Notes under the pieces: generated by a model | Told to the model about the DNA's origin: nothing | Databases searched by the model: none | The model's input: only the letters and a program-made list of their open reading frames with translations | Assembly (NCBI RefSeq): GCF_900110485.1 | Contig: NZ_FODY01000003.1 | Coordinates: forward strand, 62,001-126,000 | From: Propionispora vibrioides | GTDB taxonomy: Bacteria > Bacillota > Negativicutes > Propionisporales > Propionisporaceae | Direction: 5' to 3' | DNA length: 64,000 bases | Translations under genes and position numbers: made by a program | Shown here: piece by piece, positions 1 through 8,828 of the stretch | Numbering within the stretch: position 1 is the stretch's first letter | Layout of the letters: every line of letters begins with the position of its first letter

Positions 1-728
1 GCGAACATTTTACCGGTCCGGCCCAGCCCTGTCTGCACCTCGTCACAAATCATCACGGCCTGGTGAGCATCACATAAAGTCCGGATCGCGCGCAGATAAT
101 CGGGTGACGGTACGATAATCCCGCCTTCTCCCTGAACAGGTTCGACAATCACAGCCGCCGTCACCTTGTCTACCGCCTGCTCCATCGCAGCCACATCACC
201 GTAAGGCACATGGACAAAGCCTTCCAGCAACGGCCGAAAGGGCTCGCAAAATACTGCCCGCCCAGTAGCACTTAAAGCGCCGAAGGTCTTGCCATGAAAA
301 GCGTTAACCGTCGATACCACCTTGACTCGTCCCGTATGCAGCCGCGCCAGCTTTAAAGCCCCTTCCACGGCCTCGGCACCACTGTTGCCGAAAAAACTAA
401 ACTGCAGATCCCCCGGTGTAATGGAAGCCAACAAAGCAGCCAGGTCGGCCATCTCTTTATTGAACAACACCTTGCCTGATAAAGGCATTCTGTCCAGTTG
501 GCGCTTCACGGCAGCCACTACCCGTGGATGGCGGTGCCCTAAACTGAACACCCCGTAGCCGCCAAGACAATCAATATATTCTTTACCGTTGCTATCGGTT
601 ATACTATAGCCTTGCGCTTCCCATTCCACAGCATTCAGCCCCATAAAGCGAAACAGCCTGGCCAAAGCTGGATTAACAAATTGCTCGTAATGCTCGATAG
701 TTTGGCTGACCACAGTATCCGTATCCAT
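1..728 (-). CDS. Class III aminotransferase, putrescine-type (3' end outside window)
   Basis: PLP-dependent aminotransferase, N-terminal 242 codons only; the gene runs off the left edge. The reading frame is open from the ATG at 728 to base 1. Visible family marks: the VEW and DCLGGYGVFSLGHRHP region near the N terminus, NSGAEAVEGALKLAR for PLP-phosphate contacts, FHGKTFGALSATGR, EPVQGEGG and CDEVQTGLGRTGKMF. The order and wording of these blocks resemble putrescine aminotransferase (YgjG/PatA) more than acetylornithine aminotransferase, so transfer of an amino group from putrescine or a related diamine to 2-oxoglutarate is the likely reaction. ArgD or GABA aminotransferase cannot be excluded without the C terminus. 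The PLP lysine lies outside the window. A GGAGG-like sequence precedes the ATG (minus strand GGGAGGTCATT). Confidence 0.88.
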   Translation of the reverse strand, partial: MDTDTVVSQTIEHYEQFVNPALARLFRFMGLNAVEWEAQGYSITDSNGKEYIDCLGGYGVFSLGHRHPRVVAAVKRQLDRMPLSGKVLFNKEMADLAALLASITPGDLQFSFFGNSGAEAVEGALKLARLHTGRVKVVSTVNAFHGKTFGALSATGRAVFCEPFRPLLEGFVHVPYGDVAAMEQAVDKVTAAVIVEPVQGEGGIIVPSPDYLRAIRTLCDAHQAVMICDEVQTGLGRTGKMF

Positions 729-923
729 AATGACCTCCCGCTTGCCTTATATGGTATATATTCCTATTTATACATAGAATGTCCACTTTTTATGCATATT
801 TTTCCTGTCAGCCTCCAGAAAAAACAAAAAGGATACCTTATAGAAAACTATAAAGCATCCTTACGTAAGCCATATGATAACCACCAGAAACAAAAAAAGG
901 CTTTCCAGCCGGTTTTTACTAAA

Positions 924-1009
924 TGGTGCGGTAGACTGGATTTGAACCAGCACGGAGTTGCCCCCGCCAGCCCCTCAAGCTGGTGCGTCTGCCGTTCCGC
1001 CACTACCGC
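924..1009 (-). tRNA. tRNA-Leu (anticodon GAG)
   Basis: An 86-nt type II tRNA including an encoded CCA end (924-926). The acceptor stem GCGGTAG/CTACCGC is perfect. The anticodon loop TTGAGGG gives GAG, reading CUU/CUC. A long variable arm and the GGTTCAAATCC T-loop are present. It lies about 105 bp downstream of a second tRNA-Leu gene and probably shares its promoter. Confidence 0.95.
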
Positions 1010-1113
1010 GCAACTTATGGATAGGACGTTCTTCGCTACCGCTCAGAACTAAGCGATTCACTCATGTTCTTACTTCGCCTATCGGCTCAGAACAACATAG
1101 TTTACTGCTTATA

Positions 1114-1199
1114 TGGTGCGGTCGAGTGGATTTGAACCACCACGAGGTTGCCCCCACTAGCTCCTGAGGCTAGCGCGTCTGCCGTTCCGCCACGACCGC
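1114..1199 (-). tRNA. tRNA-Leu (anticodon CAG)
   Basis: An 86-nt type II tRNA with encoded CCA (1114-1116). Acceptor stem GCGGTCG/CGACCGC; anticodon loop CTCAGGA gives CAG, reading CUG. It has the same D-arm and T-loop sequence as the neighbouring tRNA-Leu(GAG), so the pair probably arose by duplication and anticodon change. Confidence 0.95.
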
Positions 1200-1258
1200 A
1201 TCTATCTGTTCACTGCAGCTCTTCTGAACTGTTTGTTCAGTTGTTAGCTACATTTGAT

Positions 1259-1287
1259 ATTCTAGCATACATAACATAGCTTTGCAA
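1259..1287 (-). promoter_or_regulatory. Sigma-70-type promoter of the tRNA-Leu pair
   Basis: On the minus strand TTGCAA and TAGAAT are separated by exactly 17 bp, about 60 bp upstream of the tRNA-Leu(CAG) 5' end. An AT-rich palindrome (GATTTTTT/AAAAAATC, about 1300-1317) lies just upstream. Confidence 0.65.
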
Positions 1288-1356
1288 GAGGAAATTTGAT
1301 TTTTTTTAAAAAATCATCTAAGTTTCTTTCCAAAGCCCTTTGACGCGGGACAATGC

Positions 1357-1385
1357 TTGACATTCCTGATCTTTCGTAGGATACT
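1357..1385 (+). promoter_or_regulatory. Sigma-70-type promoter, very short leader
   Basis: TTGACA and GATACT with a 17-bp spacer. The predicted start of transcription (about 1392) falls directly at the AAGGAGG ribosome site (1393-1399), so the mRNA leader would be only about 16 nt. Confidence 0.65.
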
Positions 1386-1407
1386 AAAATTAAAGGAGGC
1401 GATCACC

Positions 1408-1782
1408 GTGGCTATTTCCATTTTACGGAATCAGTCCTCAGGCTTGGATAAACCAAAACTATCTGCCGAACAATTGCAGCGTATAAATAACAGCCTGAAC
1501 CAGCCGGCTGCCGATACCTCGACCGACGATGCGTCCGCGACGCCCGCTTATATCGTAGAGTTGAGCAACACAGCTTTACAGCAGTCTTCAACAAACCAGG
1601 TACAAACTGCCCAGACGGGAGACATAGCGCAAAATTCAATCAACACCGACACCAGCTACCAGGATTCCCCGGCTTATATTGTTGAATTGAGCGCGACCGC
1701 TCTTGCTTTACAAAAACAACGGCTAAGCCCGGAGCAGGATCAAACCAAATCGACCAGTAAAACATTAATTGCCCAGTTATAA
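1408..1782 (+). CDS. Small protein with a duplicated PAYIVELS motif, unknown function
   Basis: Not recognised. A GTG start at 1408 is chosen because AAGGAGG ends 8 nt upstream; this gives 124 residues and places the promoter at 1357-1385 outside the gene. The protein is polar, Gln/Ser/Thr-rich, without signal peptide or membrane segment. It holds two copies of one short motif: PAYIVELSNTALQQ (about residues 48-61) and PAYIVELSATALALQ (about 89-103), joined by Gln/Asn/Thr-rich linkers. The repeat looks like a short beta-strand plus helix-forming docking sequence, which is inference from composition only. It stands alone between the tRNA genes and an oppositely oriented transporter gene and shares a bidirectional terminator with that gene. 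Confidence 0.75.
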   Translation: MAISILRNQSSGLDKPKLSAEQLQRINNSLNQPAADTSTDDASATPAYIVELSNTALQQSSTNQVQTAQTGDIAQNSINTDTSYQDSPAYIVELSATALALQKQRLSPEQDQTKSTSKTLIAQL

Positions 1783-1842
1783 GCAACGGTCCGGCTACTT
1801 CCAGCGGACATCTGATAATGATTCCCCATATGACCAATGATG

Positions 1843-1887
1843 TAAAAAGACTGTCAGCCAGGCATTTTGCCTTCCGACAGTCTTTTG
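1843..1887. terminator. Bidirectional terminator
   Basis: Stem AAAAGACTGTC/GACAGTCTTTT with a loop of about 20 nt, flanked by T runs on either strand. It sits between two convergent genes, 1408-1782 and 1891-3528. Confidence 0.75.
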
Positions 1888-1890
1888 TCA

Positions 1891-3528
1891 TTACCGGAAT
1901 CCCCACTGCCAGGCGTTCCACAACGCTCCCGCCGGACCGGGTTTATAGTTTGCTATATTTTTTTTCACCGCAGCCAGTTGGGTGTGAAAATACAGCGGCA
2001 AAACCGGACATTCCTGATTGATGATCTCCTGAATGCGGAAATACGCTTGCTTTCGGGTTTCCAAATCCGGCGTCCTGACCGCCTGTTCAGTCAGCCCATC
2101 TACTTCCGGATTCCGCCATCCCGGATAGTTTCTACCGGCGTAGCCGTTGTTCCAGCCCGGTATATTCCTGGAATTCCACAGGTCGCTATTATCGGGATCA
2201 CTGCCGGCAGCCCAAGCATACAGCGCCATATCAAAACGCCTGTTTTTTAACGTGTCGTTAAAAAAGGTCTCTTTTTCCACCGCCAGCGGGCGAGCTTCTA
2301 TTCCCACTTCTTTTAACTGCTGTACAATCAATTGGGCCACAGCTTCCCTGGTTTTATCATTCTGGGGATACGCCAGGGAAAAGGACAGTCTTACGCCATT
2401 TTTAGCATAAATTCCATCCGGCCCTGCCACCCAGCCGGCCTGGTTCAGCAAGCCCTTGGCCGCGTTAACATCCCGGCCGGCCGCCGTCACTGACGGATTA
2501 TAGGCCCAGGAAACCGGCGGCTGATCGCCGGCGGCCGGCACCGCGGCATTTTTCAGCACCGTAGCGACAATAGCCTGGCGGTCAACGCCGTCAACGATGG
2601 CCTGACGCACCTGCACCTCCTGAAACAACGGCTTGTCCAGGTTAAAGTCCACATGTTCCCAAATCGAGTTGGGCGTTGTCACCACATTGACATTATCCAG
2701 TGATCTTGCCTGATCAAGCTGGGACAAATCCAAATTGGAAGCAATATCAATTTCCCCCGCTTTCAGTTGCGTCAACAGCAAGTTCATTTCCGGCACCACT
2801 TTATATTCAATACTGTCCAGTACGGGCTTACCCCGGAAAAATTGCGGATTGGCTTCCAGAATAATCGCTTCAGCCATGCGCCATTCCTTCAATTTGAACG
2901 GCCCGGTTCCGATCGGCGATCGATTAAAGGCAGCCTTGTTGATATCCGGGACGTTTTCCAGAATATGCTTCGGCAAAATAACGGAAAACAAAGTCAGGTA
3001 AGGAGCGTAAAACTCACGGAAACGGACAACTACCGTAGTAGCGTCCGGGGTGTCGATGGAAGCGATTTTGTCATAACCTTCGCGAGATATAACATTGGCT
3101 TTGGGGTTCATAATTAGCTGCCAGGTAAATTTTACGTCCTGGGCGGTAAAGGCCACTCCGTCATGCCAGGTCACACCGGGCCGCAGCCGATACGTTACGG
3201 TAAGACCGTCACGGCTGACTCCGCCGTTTTGCAGTGTGGGAACATCCAAGGCCAGGTCCGGCATCCACTCACCCTTATCATTGGCACGAAGCAGCCCGTT
3301 AAACAGCAAGCTGCTGACCTCGGATACCGATAAAAGATCCGATAGCAGAGGATTAAGCATGCTTGGCTCCTGCAGACTCCCGTAAACCAGTTGTCCTCCC
3401 TGTCTAAGCTCTTTTTTACTTTCCTCCGGTTTTTTATCGGCCGACGGCGAAAAACGTCCGCAGCCGGTTATCGCCAGTACGGCGATTAAAGCCAGCAAAA
3501 TCCACTTGCCCCGTCGCAAACAGCCCAC
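1891..3528 (-). CDS. Peptide/oligopeptide ABC transporter substrate-binding lipoprotein (SBP family 5)
   Basis: A solute-binding protein of the DppA/OppA family, 545 residues, expected to be anchored on the outer face of the cytoplasmic membrane and to hand peptides (or nickel, or other family 5 ligands) to an ABC permease. The N terminus has a basic stretch, a hydrophobic core and a lipobox ending ITGC, giving a lipid-modified Cys near residue 23. Family blocks include GGQLVYG, EPSMLNPLL, the YRLRPGVTWHDGVAFTAQDV region, SPIGTGPFKLKEW and the C-terminal PVLPLYFHTQLAAVKKNI. GTG at 3528 or TTG at 3519 could be the start; both have a plausible ribosome site. No permease or ATPase genes adjoin it, so it is an orphan binding protein here. 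Ligand unknown. Confidence 0.9.
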   Translation of the reverse strand: MGCLRRGKWILLALIAVLAITGCGRFSPSADKKPEESKKELRQGGQLVYGSLQEPSMLNPLLSDLLSVSEVSSLLFNGLLRANDKGEWMPDLALDVPTLQNGGVSRDGLTVTYRLRPGVTWHDGVAFTAQDVKFTWQLIMNPKANVISREGYDKIASIDTPDATTVVVRFREFYAPYLTLFSVILPKHILENVPDINKAAFNRSPIGTGPFKLKEWRMAEAIILEANPQFFRGKPVLDSIEYKVVPEMNLLLTQLKAGEIDIASNLDLSQLDQARSLDNVNVVTTPNSIWEHVDFNLDKPLFQEVQVRQAIVDGVDRQAIVATVLKNAAVPAAGDQPPVSWAYNPSVTAAGRDVNAAKGLLNQAGWVAGPDGIYAKNGVRLSFSLAYPQNDKTREAVAQLIVQQLKEVGIEARPLAVEKETFFNDTLKNRRFDMALYAWAAGSDPDNSDLWNSRNIPGWNNGYAGRNYPGWRNPEVDGLTEQAVRTPDLETRKQAYFRIQEIINQECPVLPLYFHTQLAAVKKNIANYKPGPAGALWNAWQWGFR

Positions 3529-3667
3529 CCCATTCCTACTAGATAATATAACCTAATCATTATAATACTGGACAAAAGGCCCCTGTACTCCGCCAACTTT
3601 GAAACTGAAAGATGATGACGAAATTTTGACCGCCAGCAATTTCTGCTTTCAAGATTGGTGACTAGCC

Positions 3668-4246
3668 TCAGTCTTTGTACAGAGCCTGATAGCGAGCCTT
3701 ACTGTCCAGGGTTTTTTTTACATATTCCCGGGTTTCCCGGAAGGGGATTGCCTCAATTCGGTTAAAATCCGGCGGCCATTGCTGTTCCGCCATCCATTGC
3801 TTCACATTGCCCCGCCCGCCGTTATAGGCAGCCAGCATGAGATATTCGTTATTACCGAATTCCTTTTGCAGAGAAGCCAGATACCAGGTCCCTAGCCGGA
3901 TGCTTACCTCCGGCTGTTCTAACTGGGTTACGCTAAAATCCTGGTCTTCAATCTGCTGGGCAACCCAGTCTGCCGTTTCCGGCATCATCTGCATAAGTCC
4001 CATAGCCCCCTTATGGGATCGTGCCTTTGCAAAAAACTTACTTTCGCTGCGAATCACGGCAGCTACCAAAAAAGGGTCCACATTGTTTTTCAGTGCGTAC
4101 TTATACACAATGTCCTGATAAGGAAAAGGATAAATAAATTTTTTCTGAAACCAGTCGCTGTTATACAAGGCATACCCGCCTGCGGCCATTACAAGCGCGC
4201 CAATTACCAGGACTTTCATCCAGGCCATTATACGCAAAACCATCAC
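3668..4246 (-). CDS. Membrane-anchored lytic transglycosylase (SLT domain)
   Basis: A small peptidoglycan-cleaving lytic transglycosylase, about 192 residues. One N-terminal hydrophobic segment (about residues 10-28) acts as a membrane anchor or signal. The Slt70-type catalytic domain follows: VAAVIRSESKFFAKA contains the catalytic Glu in the ES motif, GAMGLMQMMPETA is the second signature, and LAAYNGGRGNVKQW the third. It ends soon after the domain, as expected for the short single-domain family members. It follows coaE on the same strand with a gap of about 90 bp, an order seen in other Sporomusaceae-type polA-mutM-coaE clusters. Several starts (GTG 4246, ATG 4243, TTG 4237) share one GGAG site. 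Confidence 0.9.
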   Translation of the reverse strand: MMVLRIMAWMKVLVIGALVMAAGGYALYNSDWFQKKFIYPFPYQDIVYKYALKNNVDPFLVAAVIRSESKFFAKARSHKGAMGLMQMMPETADWVAQQIEDQDFSVTQLEQPEVSIRLGTWYLASLQKEFGNNEYLMLAAYNGGRGNVKQWMAEQQWPPDFNRIEAIPFRETREYVKKTLDSKARYQALYKD

Positions 4247-4337
4247 TCCGTTACTTTGTAGGAACTGCTGATTTATTGAGCGGTTCCTTAGCTTTTTTAC
4301 AAACTATGTAGCAAGCTAAAAAAACATGTTCCATTTC

Positions 4338-4946
4338 TTATATAGCAGTTGCCTTATTTTGCAATCTGCGCCAGGCATCGCTTACCTGTTTTTCCAGTTC
4401 TTCAAGGCCGGCGTTATTATCAATAACCAGATCGGCATAACCGACCTTTTCCGCCAGGCTCATCTGCGACTGAATCCTCTGCAGCGCCTGTTCCCGGGAT
4501 AGTGTATTCCTCTTCATAAGCCGGTTGAGCTGTACGTCCGGCCGAACATAGACTACCCACACTTCATCGACAAATTCACACCAGCCGGCTTCAATCAATA
4601 ACGGGATATCCAGCACGAGCAGCCGGCAGCCTTCTTCCCTTGCCAGTTGCATCTGCCGGAATATCTCCTGCCTAATGGCCGGATGAGTAAGCGCGTTCAG
4701 CCAGTTCCGCAAAGCCGGCTCGGCAAAAATTTTCCCACCAAGCATTCCCCGGTTGAGCGAATCGTCTTCCAGCAGAATCTCCTGACCAAAACGGTCCACA
4801 ATAGCCCGCCAGGCCGGACTGCCCGTAGCAACCGCGTTGCGGGCAACCACATCAGCATCAATAAGACGGGCGCCCATTTGGGACAGCAAAGCACTGACGG
4901 TGCTCTTGCCGCTGGCGATGCCGCCTGTTAAACCAACGCAATACAT
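4338..4946 (-). CDS. coaE: Dephospho-CoA kinase
   Basis: Catalyses the last step of coenzyme A synthesis, ATP-dependent phosphorylation of dephospho-CoA. 202 residues, the usual length. The P-loop GGIASGKST lies at residues 7-15. The DADVVAR and LIEAGW/VDEVWVVY blocks are typical of CoaE. A longer upstream frame exists, but the ATG at 4946 follows AGGAGGGGGG at correct spacing and begins MYCVGLTGG, the family N terminus. It starts 13 bp after the mutM stop, so the two are likely translated from one mRNA in the order polA, mutM, coaE. Confidence 0.96.
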   Translation of the reverse strand: MYCVGLTGGIASGKSTVSALLSQMGARLIDADVVARNAVATGSPAWRAIVDRFGQEILLEDDSLNRGMLGGKIFAEPALRNWLNALTHPAIRQEIFRQMQLAREEGCRLLVLDIPLLIEAGWCEFVDEVWVVYVRPDVQLNRLMKRNTLSREQALQRIQSQMSLAEKVGYADLVIDNNAGLEELEKQVSDAWRRLQNKATAI

Positions 4947-4959
4947 GGCGTCCCCCCTC

Positions 4960-5787
4960 CTACTTGATCTGGCAACGGGAGCAATAGTGCGTGCCCCGGC
5001 CGGCAACTACAATCTTGCTGATCGGTGTGCCACAAACACAGCAGGGCTCATTGTGACGACCGTAAACCCGCAGGTGCTTTTGGTGCTCCCCGCGCTGCCC
5101 GTTACCGTCGCGGTAATCCCGGAAGCTGGTTCCGCCATCGGCGATGCCTTCGGCGATGACCTGATTCACTGCCGCGTATAACACCTTGCATTCTCTTTCC
5201 GACAATTGGGCCGCACTTTTTTCCGGATGAATTCCGGCCAGAGCCAGACTTTCATCAGCATAAATATTACCTAGACCACTGACCAACGTCTGATCAAGAA
5301 GCAGCGGCTTGATCTTACCCTGCCGCTTTTTAAGCCGGTCACTGAAATACGCCTCGGTAAACTCGGCGGTCAGGGGTTCCGGCCCCATATGCTGCAACCC
5401 GGAAATCCGCCACAGCTCTCTTTCCTTCATTAAGTACAGCGTGCCGAGCGTGCGGGTATCGGCATATTGCAGCGTATCCTGGTTATCAAACGTGAATAAG
5501 ATACGAGTGTACTTGTCCCGTTCCGCACCAGCCTGTATAAAGTAAAGGCGTCCGGTCATCCGCAAGTGGATAACCAGAACAAAGTCGTCCTCCAGATAAA
5601 ACAGCAAGTATTTGCCGCGCCGCCCCAGTTTTTTAATGCGTTTTCCCGTCAAGATGGCCTGAAATTCCCCCGGACTGGGCCATTTGATCAAACGAGGCAG
5701 CAAAAGATCGACCTCTTTTATTACACGTTCAGTTACTTTATCCGCCAAATGCCGGCGAATTGTCTCGACTTCCGGTAACTCAGGCAT
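4960..5787 (-). CDS. mutM: Formamidopyrimidine-DNA glycosylase
   Basis: Base-excision repair enzyme that removes 8-oxoguanine and formamidopyrimidines and nicks the abasic site. 275 residues. The mature N terminus PELPEVETIRRHL carries the catalytic Pro2 and Glu3, so the start must be the ATG at 5787 even though the frame extends 10 codons further; GGAGGG lies 8 nt upstream of it. Also visible: GRRGKYLLF with the conserved Lys, the helix-two-turn-helix region and a C-terminal Fpg zinc finger with CCVC and CSRC pairs. It follows polA by 34 bp and shares its strand, a common DNA-repair pairing in Firmicutes. Confidence 0.97.
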   Translation of the reverse strand: MPELPEVETIRRHLADKVTERVIKEVDLLLPRLIKWPSPGEFQAILTGKRIKKLGRRGKYLLFYLEDDFVLVIHLRMTGRLYFIQAGAERDKYTRILFTFDNQDTLQYADTRTLGTLYLMKERELWRISGLQHMGPEPLTAEFTEAYFSDRLKKRQGKIKPLLLDQTLVSGLGNIYADESLALAGIHPEKSAAQLSERECKVLYAAVNQVIAEGIADGGTSFRDYRDGNGQRGEHQKHLRVYGRHNEPCCVCGTPISKIVVAGRGTHYCSRCQIK

Positions 5788-5821
5788 GTCCATACCCTCC
5801 GTTGCATCATTCTTCACCGCG

Positions 5822-8443
5822 TTATTTAGCCGCCGCCCAGGTCTTGCCGGTTTTAACCTCCACCGTCATAGGCACCAGCAGGGTCACGGCTTGCTCCATA
5901 GCCTGTTTGACCAGGCGGCTCACCGGTTCAACCTCTTGTTCCACTACTTCTAAGAGCAGTTCGTCATGCACCTGCAGTAATATACGCGAAGTGAAGTTAG
6001 CTTTTTTGAGCTCCTGATACACATCAATCATAGCCTTTTTAATAATATCCGCCGCTGTTCCCTGAATAGGCGTATTCATCGCTGTCCGTTCAGCAAAAGA
6101 ACGTTGATTAAAGTTGCTGCTGTTGATTTCCGGCAAATAGCGCCGCCGGTCGAACATGGTGGTGACATAACCGTTTTGCCGAGCGAAACGGATAATCACA
6201 TCGATGAACTCCTTTACACCGTGATAGCGGGCAAAATAGCTTTCAATATATTGGCCGGCTTCCTTGCGGCTGACCCCGATATCGCGTGACAGGCCATAAT
6301 CGCTGATGCCATATACAATGCCGAAATTGACCGCCTTGGCCCGCGAGCGCATTTCAGCCGTAACCTCACTCATGGAAACCCCGAAAACCTCCGCGGCTGT
6401 CCGGGTATGGATGTCCTGTTCGTGATTAAATGCTTCAATCAGTCCGTTATCTTTCGACATATGGGCCAGAATACGCAGTTCAATCTGCGAATAGTCGGCG
6501 GACATAATATAATCGTAACCCTCACCGGGCACAAACAGTTCCCTGATTTTTCTTCCCGCTTCCGAACGGATAGGTATATTCTGCAAATTGGGTTCGGAAC
6601 TGCTTAAGCGGCCGGTGGCGGTCACCGTCTGGTTAAAGGTAGTATGAATCCGCCGGGTAACCGGATGAATCAGGGGCAGCAGTCCGTCCAGATAGGTCGA
6701 CTTTAATTTGATCAACATCCGGTACTCCAGAAGAATACCGATCAGCGGATGGTAGCCGGCCAACTTTTCCAACACTTCAGCATCGGTGGAATAGCCGGTT
6801 TTCGTCTTTTTAATAACCGGCAGGTTTAGCTTTTCAAATAGCAGAACGCCCAGTTGTTTAGTGGAATTAACATTGAACGGCTCCCCGGCCAGTTGGTAGA
6901 TTTCCGTTAATAATCCCTCGATCCGTACAGAAAGCCCTTCCGACATGCCGAGCAACGAGGCACGATCCACGGTAATGCCGTAGTTTTCCATGGAAGACAG
7001 CACCCATACCAAAGGCAGTTCAATCTCCCGGTACAAGGTCTCCAGCTTGGCGTCCTGCAGGGCGGCATACAGCACCGGCTGCAGTCGGGCAATAGCCTCA
7101 ACCGACCAGAGCGCTGCCGCCGTCCTGTCCTTGTACTGATCCGGGTGCAATGAAGCATAGCCGGACAAATAGGTTTCCACCAGCTTATTCAACGGATATT
7201 CCACCGCTGTAGGATCAAGCAGATAAGCCATCAGCAAAATATCGGTCTGAATCTCACTGCAGGCAAGATCTGCGCCGTAACAGGCATTATAGGTAACTTT
7301 AGCGTCATAGGTGGTTTTTTCCAGCCGATCATCATTGAGCAGCTCCGCCACACAGGACCAGCCGTCACTGCCGGCTGGGATGTAAACAGCTTCTTTACCG
7401 TCCCACAAGGCCAGGCCATTGAACGATATCGCCGGCAGAACGCCTTCCGTAACCGGATAAAATACCAGCCGCCCTTTGCAGCGGATAGCCGCCGCCAGTT
7501 CTTGCGCCGCCTCCTGTGTCTCGATGCGCCGGGTCTCAATGCGGACCGGCTCCGCTGCCGGTTCACCGGCAGCACTGCCAAACATCGCCGGTAAACGCTG
7601 CAGCAGACTTTTGAACTCAAAGTGAGCAAATAGCTCTTTCAGCTTCTCTGTATCAGGCGCATAGCCGTATTGGTCCAGGGAAAAAGCCAGCGGCATATCA
7701 CAGACAATGGTCGCCAGCTTTTTGGACATAATTGCCATGTCACGATAGGTCCGCAAGTTTTCCTGCAACTTTTTCCCCGCCACTCGTTCGATATTGGCCA
7801 AGAGGTTTTCCACCGACCCAAACTCACTGACTAGCTTGAGCGCCGTCTTTTCACCAATTCCGGGAACGCCGGGAATATTATCCGATGTATCCCCCATCAG
7901 CCCTTTAACATCAATAAACTGGCTCGAGGCAATACCGTATTTTTCCCGAAAAGTCTCTTCCGTAACATTCTCCATATCGGAAATACCTTTTTTCGTCAGC
8001 AAAACCCTGCTATAGGGACCGATCAATTGCAGCGCATCCCGGTCACCGGTCACAATGGTAACCTGGCAGCCGGCCTGTACGGCCTGAACGCTTAAGGTCC
8101 CGATGATGTCATCTGCCTCATAGCCGGCTTCTTCCAGCACTTGAATTCCCAAAGCCGCCAATACCTCTTTTACCAGAGGAAACTGTTCGGACAGTTCGCC
8201 AGGTGTGGCCTTGCGGTGACCTTTGTACTCCGCATAGGTTTCGTTGCGGAAGGTGATTCTACCTTTATCAAAAGCAACAGCGATGGCATCCGGTTTTAAG
8301 TCTGCCAACAGCTTAAGCAGCATGGTGGTAAAGCCGTATACGGCGTTTGTATATTGTCCCGCTGCGTTGGAAAGCGGGGGTAAGGCATAAAAAGCACGGT
8401 GAATCAGGCTGCTTCCGTCAATAATCATAAACTCTGGAGACAT
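5822..8443 (-). CDS. polA: DNA polymerase I
   Basis: Gap-filling and Okazaki-fragment-processing polymerase, 873 residues. The N-terminal 5'-3' exonuclease (about residues 1-290) has the FEN-type blocks GSSLIHRAFYAL, VTGDRDALQL and VKGLMGDTSDNIPGVPGIG. The middle 3'-5' exonuclease-like domain (about 300-470) lacks the metal-binding DxE motif at its start, so proofreading is probably absent, as in Bacillus-type Pol I. The polymerase domain carries the motif A segment YIMSADYSQIELRILAH, the O-helix RSRAKAVNFGIVYG and the motif C LQVHDELLLEV. The ATG at 8443 follows GAGGGG. It heads the polA-mutM-coaE set. An inverted-repeat element begins 41 bp upstream. Confidence 0.98.
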   Translation of the reverse strand: MSPEFMIIDGSSLIHRAFYALPPLSNAAGQYTNAVYGFTTMLLKLLADLKPDAIAVAFDKGRITFRNETYAEYKGHRKATPGELSEQFPLVKEVLAALGIQVLEEAGYEADDIIGTLSVQAVQAGCQVTIVTGDRDALQLIGPYSRVLLTKKGISDMENVTEETFREKYGIASSQFIDVKGLMGDTSDNIPGVPGIGEKTALKLVSEFGSVENLLANIERVAGKKLQENLRTYRDMAIMSKKLATIVCDMPLAFSLDQYGYAPDTEKLKELFAHFEFKSLLQRLPAMFGSAAGEPAAEPVRIETRRIETQEAAQELAAAIRCKGRLVFYPVTEGVLPAISFNGLALWDGKEAVYIPAGSDGWSCVAELLNDDRLEKTTYDAKVTYNACYGADLACSEIQTDILLMAYLLDPTAVEYPLNKLVETYLSGYASLHPDQYKDRTAAALWSVEAIARLQPVLYAALQDAKLETLYREIELPLVWVLSSMENYGITVDRASLLGMSEGLSVRIEGLLTEIYQLAGEPFNVNSTKQLGVLLFEKLNLPVIKKTKTGYSTDAEVLEKLAGYHPLIGILLEYRMLIKLKSTYLDGLLPLIHPVTRRIHTTFNQTVTATGRLSSSEPNLQNIPIRSEAGRKIRELFVPGEGYDYIMSADYSQIELRILAHMSKDNGLIEAFNHEQDIHTRTAAEVFGVSMSEVTAEMRSRAKAVNFGIVYGISDYGLSRDIGVSRKEAGQYIESYFARYHGVKEFIDVIIRFARQNGYVTTMFDRRRYLPEINSSNFNQRSFAERTAMNTPIQGTAADIIKKAMIDVYQELKKANFTSRILLQVHDELLLEVVEQEVEPVSRLVKQAMEQAVTLLVPMTVEVKTGKTWAAAK

Positions 8444-8483
8444 CGGTATCCCCTCACAATATTAATAGTTTAGCTTCTCCCTT

Positions 8484-8643
8484 AGTGTAGTGGTACATTC
8501 ACATTTCATTAAATTACTTGTCTGAATTTCCATCTGCATCGTTGTCGTCAATCGGCGTAGAACCCACTACGCCTTACTCCTCCGCTTCGCATCTGAAAAT
8601 TCATCCTGCCTACTTTAGCTGAATATGAATGCGTCACTACACT
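8484..8643. mobile_element. MITE-like element bounded by 22-bp imperfect inverted repeats
   Basis: The left end AGTGTAGTGGTACATTCA and the right end, read as its complement AGTGTAGTGACGCATTCA, match over about 20 bp. The 160-bp interior has no gene and includes a second hairpin, GGCGTAG/CTACGCC, near 8553-8571. It starts 41 bp before the polA start codon. Size and ends fit a non-autonomous miniature element, but no target-site duplication is obvious. Confidence 0.5.
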
Positions 8644-8669
8644 GGGTCGTGTTTTTAGACTAACGGGAT

Positions 8670-8810
8670 GATCCATGGCAAGTGATTTTTACACCAGACG
8701 AGGCAACATTTTGCAGGAATAGTAATCCCTATTTCAAAAAATGTTAACGAAGTATGGCACAAAAAGCACCGTCAGGGAGCGTTTCAGCTAGTTTGAAAAC
8801 CCGCCTTGAG
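8670..8810 (+). repeat. Dispersed repeat, copy A
   Basis: About 140 bp shared with 10326-10463 and 53788-53934, all in the same orientation. Conserved blocks are the GTGATTTTTxCxCCAGACGAGG start, CTATTTCAAAA, TTAACxAAGTATGGxACAAAAAGC and TAGTTTGAAAAC. Copy A carries one extra base in the middle (GGGAGCG against GGGGCG in copy C), which breaks the reading frame that copies B and C keep open. Confidence 0.7.
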
Positions 8811-8828
8811 AGACAGAGTACTCATGGT

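Noticed and set aside
612-1167. Two plus-strand ORFs (612-1052 and 958-1167)
   Set aside because: They run antisense through the aminotransferase start and through both tRNA-Leu genes; no ribosome site and no protein-like sequence.
4261-4337. Terminator of coaE (TTAGCTT...AAGCTAA)
   Set aside because: The stem is short with a long loop and the T run lies before rather than after the stem on the minus strand; evidence is too weak.
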